From Lingula anatina (Eukaryota; Brachiopoda; Lingulata; Lingulida; Lingulidae): a stretch of DNA of 64,000 nucleotides. The notes beneath the pieces are model-generated. The model saw nothing but the letters and a program-made list of their open reading frames with translations. It ran no database searches and was not told where the DNA came from. Below, piece after piece: positions 37,798-48,672 of the stretch. The translations under genes were made by a program, and so were the position numbers. The stretch is taken from positions 118,581-182,580 of the forward strand of contig NW_019775863.1 of assembly GCF_001039355.2 (NCBI RefSeq), given 5' to 3'. The stretch's first letter is position 1. Every line of letters begins with the position of its first letter.

Positions 37798-38943
37798 CTA
37801 GTCACGTGACTTCCGTACTCCGGTAATCGTCTGCTCTCCGTCACTTGGTAAAGTAAAATGAACTTTTTTCTGTTCTTTGCCATCGGAATTTGCATTCATT
37901 TGTCCGTTGTTCTGAAATGAGGAATCTGGGTTTACCGGAGAAGCGCGAAGAGGAGGCAAAGGTAATGCTTGGCGGTTGTATGGAGAATCTTTATTAGCTG
38001 TGATTTTGTTAGGAGTCTTTCCTGGCAGCGGAGCCACTTCACACTGAATGCTTGGGTTTGGACGTGATACATTTTTGGTTATTTCATAATTGGCCTTCGG
38101 CCTATCCAAAGATGGAGGAATTTTTGTTTTCCTTCCGTTCTTCAAAGTCTCATGATGGATATTACTATTCTCTTGTCCATAATCACTTTTTATCGCTGGT
38201 TTGGTGATGCTTTTTGGCGCGTCTGTTTTAGTCGCATTTTTTTTGCGAAACTGGTCAGCTATTCTTTCCAAAGTCCAGTTATTAGTTTTCAATCTACCCT
38301 GGGCGGTGAAGTTAACCGACAAACCACTGTGTGTCTTTTGGTGCGAAATTGTTTGTGACTTAACAGACTTATCTGTTTCAACGGTGTACGGCCGAAGGTA
38401 AGTTCTAAATGTCTCTTGAAAAAAGTCTTTCCGGTCGGTTTGATCACTGAGTTTCCTATGACGAAATAATTCCGAAGCCTTGACGGCACTGGAGCCAAAC
38501 GATTCCGCTGATAAACTGCGTCGAAAATGCAAACGGGCTAATGTTACATCGAGATTTGTGGTGTCTGCAATTTCTTCCTGTTTCCGAGTAACCGATTTAG
38601 TTTTATCGCGGGTTACAGATTTATGAAGAAAGACACCACTCTGTGTCTCTTCTGTGGCTAATTGCAGATCTGCAGATTCCTCGTCTGGATATGTGCACGG
38701 ATGCTTGGACAGCTGCCTCTTCTTTTCCTCCAACTCCTTTCGCCGTGTCGCCAAAGCAGCCATTTTGACGTCAATCTCTCTCAACGCTTTCTTCTGCTGT
38801 CTTTCCAAGTTTGCGGTGTCCATAACCAGTTTGTTTGCGGCCAATTTATGCTGTACTGAAGCCGTTCTAATTCTCCTCTTGGTCCAGTGAGGGTTAGTAT
38901 TACTGAGTTCATCGCTGAGTTTGTGGTTTCCTGACATCATCAT
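37798..38943 (-). CDS. Basic coiled-coil protein, single coding exon (381 aa), probable paralogue
   Basis: Not recognised with confidence. Frame from ATG 38943 (three methionines in the first three codons) to the stop at 37798. Residues about 17-80 are strongly basic and helical (LERQQKKALREIDVKMAALA, KELEEKKRQL), a coiled coil like that in the 556-aa neighbour; then RRSLSAESFGSS and a lysine/serine/proline-rich tail with WTLERIADQFRKKN near residue 230, which may correspond to a KLAVHFNRERR segment in the neighbour. Same strand, same single-exon coding structure and same N-terminal plan suggest a tandem duplication. A donor-like GGCAG/GTACAG near 39475 on the minus strand may mark a 5' untranslated exon. 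GC-richer than its flanks. Confidence 0.75.
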   Translation of the reverse strand: MMMSGNHKLSDELSNTNPHWTKRRIRTASVQHKLAANKLVMDTANLERQQKKALREIDVKMAALATRRKELEEKKRQLSKHPCTYPDEESADLQLATEETQSGVFLHKSVTRDKTKSVTRKQEEIADTTNLDVTLARLHFRRSLSAESFGSSAVKASELFRHRKLSDQTDRKDFFQETFRTYLRPYTVETDKSVKSQTISHQKTHSGLSVNFTAQGRLKTNNWTLERIADQFRKKNATKTDAPKSITKPAIKSDYGQENSNIHHETLKNGRKTKIPPSLDRPKANYEITKNVSRPNPSIQCEVAPLPGKTPNKITANKDSPYNRQALPLPPLRASPVNPDSSFQNNGQMNANSDGKEQKKVHFTLPSDGEQTITGVRKSRD

Positions 38944-41330
38944 GTAGTATTTGCTTTACTTATCACTTTCCTGTTTAGGAGGGTCCTTGTAAAAATCTGA
39001 AATTTAATATTTTTTTAAGTGGGACCAGATATAAAAAATAGCCTACCGCCGGTGACTGCAGCAGCAAAGGCTGGCATATTACAGTTTTGCGGCATGCGAA
39101 AGTGAATACCGAAAACCGTGGAAAAATATATTCTAACCACGTTTGCAGTAATTTTTCAAATGCGTCTAGCTGATGTAACATCTACTATTCTTCACTTATA
39201 GAGAATCAATATCTTCACTGGTTGCCATTAACAGACACGAAAAAATATTATTAGAGCGTAAATAAAGGAGTAACACGTAAAAATAACGGCGAATAAATCT
39301 CTACCGACAGTAACAGTATTTGCTGCGCTAAACCCCCTCTTTCAATGAACCTTCACTATCAAACTGAGTGTCTGCATAAAAGTAAAATAGACCCATTTCG
39401 TACTTGAATAATGATAAGAATAGCTTTAAAACTGGATCTGCGAAATTAAAACTGAAGAGCTCAATCAACTGTACCTGCCCGTTCCACGAAAATTTCTGGA
39501 GAGGACTAACATATCACGCGGGCCTTCTGTCACTCTGTACTATCTCGCTTACATAACCAATTAAGCAAACCGCTGATAATGAAACATATATTAATAACTT
39601 AATGAAAAGCAAACACCGTCCGAGCGATAATTTTACGAATGCACACCAACTCGTTAACATGGATTATTTATGAAGAAAAGGATTACTGGTTTTGCTAGCT
39701 CTATCATGAATGGGACTTCTCATTTGCTTGGTTTCAATGCATTGTCTGTATCATACGCAGTGTTGGGTCTTTAAAGTGAGCACGCTTTTGCAACGTGAGG
39801 CACAAAGAGCTTATTTGTGTAATTTATATTAACTTTTGGATAAAGGTAAAAGGGGGCGGGGTACAATCCGTCTATAATAGAGGGTGTTAAGGCGGGTTTA
39901 AAGGCGTTAATTCTATATATGATATATAAATAATTTGAAAATGAAACGGAACTATTCTTTGCTTGAGGACTGAACAGCAGTAGTCAAACCAGTTTCTGTC
40001 AACCGTCCATGGACTTTCCTCCCTGTTTCATCATACTATTTAAAGATCACGAAAAACTTCTTTCATAGTAATTTGAAGACTCTTTTTCCGATCCTTTTAC
40101 AGTATTTTGTTCAGAGATGTCATTAAACATCAGAGAATACGGAGTTGTATCTTTTCTGCCCGAATCTGAACTTTCTTTAAAAACCCAACCTTTTGTGCAT
40201 TGTGTGTAAACTTACTGTTTTTGTCCAAAAAAAAAAACAGTTCCTTATCGGGTGAAACAGATCAAAAGATAACTCGTTCCTGTTTAGTTTGGACAGGTCG
40301 CATGTACATGTAAGTCCGTATGTACTGATTAAGGGGAAATGTCTGCTGGAACCTCTTCTCTAGATCTGCCTTACACCAACTACCCAACTCTTATCATCAA
40401 ATTACATCTACTTCTATGATCTATAATTACATCTGGAGAAATTCTGCAACAGGGAGTTACCACATCTTCCTTAACGTAGCTGAGTGGAATTCTGGAATTC
40501 GAGAACAAATGATTTTGAAGAAAGGATGAATATTGTTATGTTAAATGGTTATGGTTACATTTATCACATGTTTACAGGATTAAAGTAAATTTGGTTGAAT
40601 AAAAGCTGGAAAGTTATAAAATGCGTGCATAATCTTGTTATGAGTCTTATAGTTTTGTATTAATTAGACAAGTATGGTCGAATGGAGGTTACTGTTTATT
40701 GGTTAGTTTCACAACCAAAAGACAAGCTGGACCTCTTGGACTTTCAAAATACGAAATAAATTATATTTTTATATTGAATGTTTGGCGAACAAATAAAGTA
40801 GAAAAGTAAAATTTAGAACAGTAAAAAAAGTAAAAGTAAAAACTATCTAAGGTCAGCGGTAAAATAACCGAAAAAACGAAACTACGCGCTCATTCTCCAA
40901 ACGTTGTGTGACCTCTCCAAATTGCTGTCTCGCCGTGTCACCGAAGCATGTCATGTCGACAAATTCACCACTTTCTGCCCCTCCCACCTGTTTTATTTCC
41001 ACCGCGTCTAGAATGATTATGTCGGCATATGACATATTATGTCGGCAGGTGAATGATTCACAAAAAGGGCAAAAATAAGCCTTCTCTAAGACATTGGCAT
41101 GACATTGGTTCTAGAGAGAAATTAACTAAAACATGTTTAGAAAATTAGTCCACTATTCCATGAAAAGGGTATTTTCATATGGAACTCGTGATAGTTGTTG
41201 TATGCCAGAGAGGCCTCCCACTCTTTGAGAAGGTTCCATATGGCCGTCCGTTATCAACGCTCTTCTTCCATGCGACCCGTAAGCTTAAAGGCACTGAAGT
41301 CACGACTGGGAACATACGATAACATTGGTG
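38944..41330. other. Intergenic region between divergent genes, no gene seen
   Basis: AT-rich DNA between the minus-strand 381-aa gene and the + strand secreted-protein gene; it should hold both promoters. A GC-richer stretch at 40850-41040 has a 60-codon minus-strand frame without recognisable features. Confidence 0.45.
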
Positions 41331-41333
41331 ACA

Positions 41334-41339
41334 TATATA
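41334..41339 (+). promoter_or_regulatory. TATA-like element before the secreted-protein gene
   Basis: TATATA lies 59 bases before the ATG at 41398. If used, it would give a 5' leader of about 30-35 bases. The only support is position. Confidence 0.35.
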
Positions 41340-41397
41340 CGTCGAAGATTACGTATGTCAAAGCAGTAGACATCACGTTTAGCGAGAGGACATTGAA

Positions 41398-42956
41398 ATG
41401 GTAAGAAACCTACAGTATCATCAGAGAGCAAAATAGAAATTGACAAGTAGCTTAAAACATTAAAATATTTTAAAGTATGTTGAAATTTGATATCACGCGC
41501 AGAGGCTCTTTGTGGCTTAAAACTGCAAAGGAATTTGTGTGGATCAACGAATTACAAAATTACCTAGAAAACGTATTTTTACACAGTCTGTCAAATGAAT
41601 AGAAAGGGCCCTGTAGGCTGTGGGCTATAGGAAAAGACAGCGCAAACGCGATCAAAATCCGCGTTAGTGCAGTAATCCGTGTCACTGATTTGCCCCTTCA
41701 CCTTGCAATGGAAACATATGTTATACATATAAATCCTCCACTTATTATTTTCTTATTAAAGGAAAGTAACAATTTAATTGTCATTTTTCATTCAGGAACG
41801 TTTGATTGTCTTGCTCCTCTGTCTCACTGCCAGCTATGCCGCCCAGCCACCGGCCTGCGAGGCTCAGGTGGACTCCCTGGGGGCCAAGGTGGACGCCCTG
41901 ATGCGGCAGCTGCAGCTCCAGCAGTTGTTCGTTGAAGAAAAAGTCAGATCGGACGCTGACTCTGGTATCAAACAAGTCCCCACCACCAGCACAGGAACCC
42001 GGCCTTATTTCAGCCAGAGTACGTATGCCACTTGGGATAGTTTGAATTTTAGAAATTTGGATAGTTTGAATTTTATAATTTTTCAAATAAAAGGTAAAAT
42101 ATTAAAGTATGATGTTCTATATTGAAAGTTCTTGTTTATCTTGAACATTTTGCTCATTATTTCTTTTGCATCCATTTTTTGCTGAAATTTTGAATGTTGT
42201 ACTTGCCTGTATCAGAAGTGGTGAAGAAACCAAATTCCACTCTAAGCAGAGCCTTATACATACCTTCATCCTCCACAATGTCAGTATGGATCCAATGTTT
42301 TAACGCTGAAATGTCTTCAAAATTGAATCCTCAAGTTCGTATAAACACGAAAACACTAGGGCAATCCTCTGCGGAAACCGCTCACAACTTAAGAAAGAAT
42401 GAAAAGGGTTTTCAGGGTTTCTAAGACGGGATAAGATGATCAAACAAAGCTTTTTGCGTCATCCAGGCCCATTGATGATGAGTCCAGACCATTCTCGTTA
42501 TCTATTAAAAATAACTTTGTGTAACAACTTATCAAAGCATATTGAAATCAGATATTTTATTTTACTAACCCAATACTTTTTTCAGCTCATGTTGGTGACA
42601 CAGTCGGCAACATCAGACCAGTTCCTTCCAAGAAGAACATGTTCGACATCGGCTCCTTAATTGCAGTTCTCAACGGAGTCGAGTTCCGAGCCAAACGCCA
42701 CACTATAGAGCTGAGAACTCCACACAAAACAAGCAAGACATTCCATGCCACTGAGCCGATTACTCTGCCCACTGTCCCACCTCAGGTAGAGTAAGCTCCA
42801 CATGTACATACTCCTTGCTCTTTTTACATCTTTAAGTGTTCCTTGATTATGCATTGGCGCTGCGTTTTAGGTTTATGGTTTAACCAAAAAAATTATTAAG
42901 TTTGGCGTTGCAATCAGTACCAATGTGACCCCCCCCCCCCCCCAAAAAAAAAATAA

Positions 42957-42988
<32 letters not shown>

Positions 42989-45546
42989 ATGCGCAGCATA
43001 CAAAATAGGAAGTGCTCGCTGGTAATCCATATCACAACACAACACAATACGCATATATACTTAACGCCATAATCCTTTCTTCTGACTTCAATTTTTGATT
43101 TGATTTAGGTGAAAAGCAAAGGAGACGTGACCAAACAGATTGCAGAAATGAGAGAATGGTTCAGAAATTTCCAGGACGTTAGTACGCGATCGGGCAGAAA
43201 CTTTTACCCCTACTTCAAAAGCGTCTTCTGCTATCTCGAAGGGACGTGGCTCGAGGCGGACAAGAAAGACCCACTTTCAGCGTGAGTGACTGGCGCGTTC
43301 AAGGATGGCTTCCACTAAAAATGTCGCCTGGCTGACGCCTTCATAAAATACATAATATCTTTCCGCCATTGTACCGCTTGTTTCAGCTAAAGATACCGAC
43401 TTATGGTGCAAAATACTCCGCAAAATGGATTTAGATCGCCTTTGTGACGCTATCCTTTTCCCGATTACAGAAAATTTACTGCATTTCGAAAATATACTGC
43501 AACTTCTTCGCACATAAACTATATAAACAAATAACTTGCTTGGGTATCTGTACTAAAACTTAAGATAAAACAAAGGTATTACGCCGTAGTATACTGTATT
43601 CTCCTGTGTATATTCGCAACCTGAGACCGCTTATGTACATGTATATAACATATGACTGTAATTGTCAATTTTTTTTTCTTTTGTAGTGACTTTTTGAACA
43701 CACAGTATAATGTCAAGTTCCAGGGATACACGGGAGCTTACAACGATGAAAAGTAAGTGAAATTGATCATTGATTCAGGAACTTAGGGTATAGGATATAA
43801 TTACCTGGTATATGTGATATTATGCTCGGGTTGTTGTAATTGTCTGTAAAAAGTTTTATCTTCTCTCTTCCTCTACCATTTCTATCGCTTAACAAATTAT
43901 ATGAAAAATAACTTGATGATACGTCGGTTTTTCACAGGTACGACTATCTCCCCACCACAATGATCGACCTGATTAACGATACTATCCCTGTATTCGGCAA
44001 GTGGAACTACAGGATCATGTGTCACACGCCTAAAACTGTCATCAAGAGAGACAGGTTCAGAGTCATTGACAACATTGCGCTCCGCATGGCCAAAAATTTG
44101 ACTTTCGAAGAGTACAAGGATTCTGATTATGCTCGGTAGGGATAATAATTTGTTGGATTGCACGACGAAAAATGCAAAAAAGTGGTTACGGATCTTTAAT
44201 TCTCTAAAATTTAACTTTTTCAATAATTTGTCTCATACTCTTTAAGTTAAAGTTTTAACTCATATAAATTAGTCAGTCTACGTCCCATTTATTCGTTGTT
44301 AGAAATTTGATTGCTTGGGCAATTTAAGGATCACCCAATAATAGTAGATATCAAAAACATATCGACTAAAATACCTTAGTATCCATTTTAAGCAAACAAT
44401 CGCCATTTCACAGGTTCCAGCTAAACCCGAGGAACTCAAAGTATGACACGTCTAAAAGTGAATATTTCGCCGGACGAGGGCTGCTAGATATTATAATGGA
44501 AGAAATACCAGGTACGTGTGAGTGGACTGTTGGTATCCAGTGTGTGTGTGTGTGTGCGTGTTTGCGCGCGCGCGTGTCTATAAATATGTGATGTGCACGT
44601 AAGCTTATTTGTACTTGAAAGTCATATAGCAGTGAAAAATAAAATGATAACGTGAGTGCAGTGTACAGTCAAACTCATTCTGTAATTATACATTCTAATG
44701 AATTCCAGGATTAGATAACTACCCGGGTAAAAACGTAGATGATGGTCTTTTCGAAGCTGTGTATCCTCTTTCGTCAAAGATTGCCACCCAGCCAAAGGTA
44801 TTCAAATCAACTAAATTTGGTTTTTTTTTTAATCCAACAGTCATTTTCCGATGACTTGGACACTGGTTCTGTTACTTGTATGTCACTAAAGTAAAACTTT
44901 ACTTTGCTGTTTATTATATGATCATTAGGCCTTATAGCAGTGCGTGTAACCATACGTGTTTTATGCACAGCAGGCTCATTCAATCTCCAAAAATTCATGA
45001 TAAAAATTGAGTTAGTATATCTAAAAATATACCTGCAGAGTGTTTTCTCCTTTGCTGATTTTCAGCTCACACACACACACATACATACACACACACACAC
45101 ACACGTATATATTTCCATTGTTTCCTTTTCAGCTTAACAGCGCCTATTACAACCGCTGGTTTAGAGTGATGCGTAAGGGAGCTATGGGGTTGACAGTGCG
45201 CCATCGTGGCTACTCCGACGAATCCATCTTTACCGCTCAGACCACTCAACAGAAGGTAATAAAACATTAAATTTTTCGTCTCTTCAAAAATGCATATCTG
45301 TGACAGCGTTGGGTTCACTATGCTGTGGAATATAATCCTATATATAAAACCAAGTGTATAATATTAGTTATTCTATGTCCAGGTTGCTGGCATGCACCTG
45401 GATGCATGTAACGGCAGGGGGAAGAGCAGAGTGTGCGTCAACTACTACCAGAAATGGTCATACGCTGTACCTTTGTTTGTCACCTACCTCACCCCTCTGG
45501 GCCAGTGGAACCCGTACAACCTGAAGAAGCAAACCAGTAAGCAGAA

Positions 45547-45598
<52 letters not shown>

Positions 45599-46417
45599 TT
45601 GCCAACAGCTACGTCTTCGTTGGAGAGAGACAGTTCTATTCTGCATATTAGAAAAACAAACTTTGCTTTCGATCACCTATTTTAAAAATATAGACATAAT
45701 TGCGATCGACGTATTTTCAATGTCAATTCATGATTTACATCTCACATATTTCAAAGTACTGGCCATAGCTGTTTGTTAGACTGATATATTTATAATTATA
45801 GATGACGCTACTGTGACTTCCGGTGGTCGTACAGGCGGGTTGTCCAGCACCAAGGCGTATAATGGTTACAGTGACCAGCACCTTTACCTTACACCTGCAG
45901 AATTCTTCTCAGCCCCTTCAGTAAGTATTTTCAATATACGATTAAGATATTGGCCATATCTAATATAAACTTTGCCATTTTCAACTTGGTGCAAGGTGAG
46001 ACTCCGTCTAAAAAGTGGTTTTACTTTTGGCCATCGGGTTCAAGATTTTTCTAATATTTTTACAAAGCTCATGGCATTTCCAGTTTCATTCATCGATATC
46101 TCCGTGTGACAAATACTTATTATTGGCCTGAGTTTGTATCATTAATACATGCAGCTGTGTTTATACGGGGTTTTCTTTACCCGCAGACCCCTGAAGACCC
46201 CATCAAGGGTGTCTTGGACGCTAAAGGAACCGTCAGGTCTGTACGCGCCAGCGGTCAGAGGTTCGTTTTCCCCGAGATACCTGGAGTACGGGGCAGAGTC
46301 CGCCAAACCTATCCTATCTTCCCAGTACACACTGACGGCAGCGTGGTCTCCAAGGAACTGGCCGCCTTGGTCGATATGGTCACCAAGAGTAACACTTTCG
46401 CTAATTTGTTTAAGTAA
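41398..46417 (+). CDS. Unrecognised secreted protein, 12 exons, 558 aa
   Basis: Exons: 41398-41400 (ATG only), 41796-42018, 42586-42785, 43109-43281, 43687-43752, 43938-44135, 44414-44511, 44709-44797, 45133-45255, 45383-45536, 45802-45920, 46187-46417. All junctions are GT-AG and in phase; the total is 559 codons with the stop. The start is chosen because AAATG/GTAAGA joins exon 2 to read MERLIVLLLCLTASYA, a clear signal peptide. A short heptad segment follows (VDSLGAKVDALMRQLQLQQL). The body has few cysteines (YLEGTW, IMCHTPK and DACNGRGKSRVCVNYY segments), one NLT glycosylation sequon and no membrane anchor. Sequence after the signal is rich in aromatic and charged residues, like a folded extracellular protein. 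I do not recognise a family; no function is claimed. Introns are short (about 200-600 bases) apart from those beside repeats. Confidence 0.88.
45551..45598. repeat. GT/GA compound microsatellite at an exon edge
   Basis: (GT)n followed by (GA)n, starting about 15 bases inside the intron after the exon ending at 45536. Confidence 0.9.
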
Positions 46418-46658
46418 CCTTTTTTTAGCCGTAATGTAGAATTTATGGCACACCGGTTTATTCTGTCATTTTGACTGTATTTCCTGATATGATACATAAA
46501 CAGTAAGTTGCAATTATTTTACTTGTTGTTTTATTATACATGCGTTTTGTTTCAAAAGTATAATCGTACCACTTTGACTGCAAATAAGGAAAACTTGTAA
46601 TACAGAGAACTAATACATTTATTTGTTAATCAATTCCAGACCTTGCATAGATATTTTA

Positions 46659-46664
46659 AATAAA
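46659..46664 (+). promoter_or_regulatory. Candidate polyadenylation signal of the secreted-protein gene
   Basis: AATAAA 242 bases after the stop codon at 46417. Confidence 0.45.
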
Positions 46665-47893
46665 TATGAATGCACGTGCATTTCAATTTTGGTTGAAAAA
46701 CTTCTGTTCAGAGACAAACAAAATTGTTTCAATTCGAGCATGTCCATTTATATATATATATGTTTATTTGTATTCCGTTTAAAGTGAAAAATACTGACGA
46801 TGGCAATGTTTAGTAGATTAATTTCTCCTGTATCACCTAACTCATGACGTAAATGATGTCGTAAATTGGTACTCGTGATAGTGCTGTTACGTCACCCAAT
46901 CCTAGATTTTGACCTAAAACTCTAGAAACTCAACATGAATGGTTTGAACCTAGTAACGAAGATTTTAACTGACCTATTCGCCTTAGATAACCCTGTATTG
47001 GGGCCAGTGTCGTGACGATCTTTCGCTAAAGGGTTTAGTTTATCTATGAGTCTGATTCTGGACTACCTTATTTCCAATTTCTCACTTAAGATAATCAGTG
47101 AGAAGGCATACAATTTTGTATATCTGAAATTCGTCATCCCGGAAACTTGAAATACTTGCCTTGGAAGTTTTCCCTGTACATGATTGCTTCCATTTTAATA
47201 ACACTACACCGTGATGTATTTTGTGGGAAACTAACGAATGGAGATTCTTTCTACATTATTCATGTGGGATCTTAGCCATTATCTCTCTTAGCTACTAGTT
47301 GATCACAGGGTCCGCGAGTAGTCTGTTACAAAATGGTCTTTTCTTCAATTTTGTGTGCTATATCAGACGCCCCTGTATTATCAGAGGGTGTCTCTAACCA
47401 TCTTATAGTTAAACGAACCAGTCGAGAAACGTTAAAATATACGTTGGTCCGATTGCCCGATGAGCACGCGTAGTAGGCCTACTTATTTGATGATTTCCTG
47501 TCATGAGTTTTAATTCATATTATTTGTAATAAACTGTATTCTCCTTTGAAATATCAATTAACTGGAAAAACATTTATTAATAAATCACACGTTTATATTT
47601 ACATGTTCACGTTAAAACACCACTGATATCAGTCCAAATGTCATTTGTATTGCGGATATTGAGTATACGTATGATTTCCTTTCTCTATATGAACTGTTTC
47701 ATAAAAATAGAAAAGCTAAAAGTCTTGTCTCAGTTCTGAATTGGTTGTTCGAGCAGCAAACTGCAGGCTTTCTTGTGCCAATAGGCGACCAAAGTTTCTT
47801 GTCACTGGAAAAAAGTAACGAAATGTGCTGTTATATATATATATTGTAAAAAAATACGTTATAAAGCAATAACAAATATTTCAAAACAAACAA
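46665..47893. other. Intergenic region between convergent genes, no gene seen
   Basis: Between the end of the + strand secreted-protein gene and the foldback element. No coding exon recognised; a further 3' exon of the minus-strand MACPF gene could be hidden here. Confidence 0.4.
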
Positions 47894-48512
47894 CTTATAA
47901 CCACCCTGAGCTTCAGAGATAACTTGACACTAACCTCTTCACTATAGCCTATCTTCATCGTGTCAAGTTACCTCTGACCACATTCGATTGCCTCCGCCGC
48001 CCGCCAATCAAATTTAAAGCCCGCACTCAATGACTCATTGAACGATCTAGCCAATGAACGCGAACGAGTCAAAGCGCGCTTTGTTCAAATCCGGACCAAT
48101 CAAAGATAAGGCTGAATATCAGGGACTTGCCGTAACCTGTGGGCAGCACGCAAAATACATCATCCCTCAGTAGATAATTATGCAGGGCATCAAACTGCTC
48201 TGGTTTCAATTCCGATATACTCCATGCTTTCTTTGTGTATGGTTATGCACTCGGAACTACTCGGATGTCTCCGCACTCGACAATAACTATGTTGTTAGTA
48301 TGGAGCTTGCGGAATCAGCCGAGGATTGCCGATTGACGGTCAACCAATCAGCGTTTTCACCAAACTTTGGTGAAAAATTTTGAAACATGGATTCGATTGG
48401 CTTATATAAACTAGGTCAAACTATTTTCGTCAGAGGTAACTTGACACGATGAAGATAGGCTATAGTGAAGAGGTTAGTGTCAAGTTATCTCTAAAGCTCA
48501 GGGTGCTTATAA
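47894..48512. mobile_element. Foldback element with near-identical 85-base arms and a CCAAT/TATA-rich core
   Basis: Arms 47894-47978 and 48429-48512 are inverted copies with only about three differences. Each arm also contains its own small inverted repeat (AACTTGACAC and GTGTCAAGTT about 27 bases apart). The 450-base core has CCAAT at 48004, 48051, 48096 and 48344, inverted CCAAT (ATTGG) at 48396 and TATATAA at 48403, plus a perfect 11-base palindrome at 48354-48376. No transposase frame. Probably a MITE or foldback transposon. Confidence 0.7.
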
Positions 48513-48672
48513 CAGGTTTCAATACAATATAACAGGAGATGGGAATCTATGCACTAGTACATAGTAGATATTATCTGAAAACGACGAGCAAGACCCTTTG
48601 AGAAAGAAAGGGTGAAAAAGTCACTCCTCCATCGGTAAAAAACACGTACAGTCTCTTTAATTTGAAAACGAT

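Noticed and set aside
48080-48100. tRNA-like B box (TTGTTCAAATCC)
   Set aside because: No A box at the right distance and no cloverleaf.
48180-48383. 67-codon frame in the foldback element core
   Set aside because: No transposase or other motif; the core looks regulatory or non-coding.
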